NCBI GenBank assembly: GCA_003552605.1
Contig: PUNN01000502.1
Coordinates: 1-5,776, forward strand
Length of the DNA: 5,776 bases
Reading direction: 5' to 3'
Source of the DNA: Phycisphaeraceae bacterium
Lineage (GTDB): Bacteria > Planctomycetota > Phycisphaerae > Phycisphaerales > Phycisphaeraceae
Of this stretch, positions 5,617 to 5,776 are shown piece after piece. How positions within the stretch are numbered: position 1 is the first letter of the stretch; every line of letters starts with the position of its first letter. A program made the position numbers and the translations under genes. Below the pieces are notes generated by a model, which saw nothing but the letters and a program-made list of their open reading frames with translations, did no database searches and was not told the DNA's origin.

Positions 5617-5776
5617 TTACTGGCTACATTCTTCGGTGGGGGTCAGTGTGACGCTGAGCAGGTTCAGCGCGCGGCGTTGTACGTCGGTGGGGGTGGTGGT
5701 TCTGACGAAGCGGCCTCCGTCGATGTTTTTGAACTTCAGGGTGTTGCATGTGATGGTGGCGAGGTCTTTCAGCAGG
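5617..5776 (-). mobile_element. C-terminal end of a DDE transposase (IS1634/IS4-group-like), cut by the window edge
   Basis: A minus-strand frame enters from the right edge and ends at TAA (5617-5619), giving 52 residues that begin LLKDLATITCNTLKFKNIDG. The pattern LLxDLATxxxNT, then a strand, then TxPTxxQRRALxLL is the usual C-terminal tail of IS1634-type transposases as I remember them. Transposase identity is fairly likely and family is less so. The catalytic DDE residues would lie outside the window. The IS end should fall within the roughly 80 bases left of the stop (about 5540-5616), perhaps near the CCCCCCAGGCAAATTGCG stretch, but I cannot fix a terminal inverted repeat with only one end in view. 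Confidence 0.65.

Overview
The window is GC-rich (roughly two-thirds by eye), with coding density typical of a free-living bacterium. It looks chromosomal and most likely comes from Planctomycetota, perhaps the Phycisphaerae side. That assignment is an inference from gene content: an anaerobic sulfatase-maturase-type radical SAM enzyme with a SEC-C tail, a GxxExxY-type fragment and a DUF2064-type transferase. No marker gene proves it.

Layout. The left third is read leftward. A DUF2064/TIGR04282-like nucleotidyltransferase-fold protein (1647 to 895) is followed after 68 bases by a single-domain CheY-like response regulator (826 to 257). Only 13 bases beyond that comes the first 41 codons of a GxxExxY-type protein (start 243), whose sequence loses all family resemblance at about position 120, so it looks truncated or interrupted. 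A 74-base divergent spacer (1648-1721) separates this group from the rightward half. That spacer holds a plausible promoter whose -35/-10 gap is filled by a perfect palindrome and which would give a leaderless mRNA. Rightward genes are an anSME-like radical SAM/SPASM protein with a C-terminal SEC-C zinc motif (1722-3347), a small unrecognised protein (3528-4067) and a DppB/OppB-type ABC permease (4326-5324).

The right end changes character. A C-rich, G-poor tract follows the permease and looks like a Rho-dependent terminator. Next is a more AT-rich patch with two DnaA-box-like nonamers forming a 14-base inverted repeat, then the C-terminal end of a leftward transposase running off the window. 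The permease has no partner permease, ATPase or binding protein in view, and an insertion sequence sits where the partner gene would be expected.

No clear multi-gene novel system is visible. The radical SAM enzyme has no sulfatase substrate in the window, and the genes do not form an obvious shared pathway. The most unusual points are the SEC-C fusion and internal insert in the maturase, the palindrome inside its promoter, the paired DnaA-like boxes beside an IS, and the broken GxxExxY gene.
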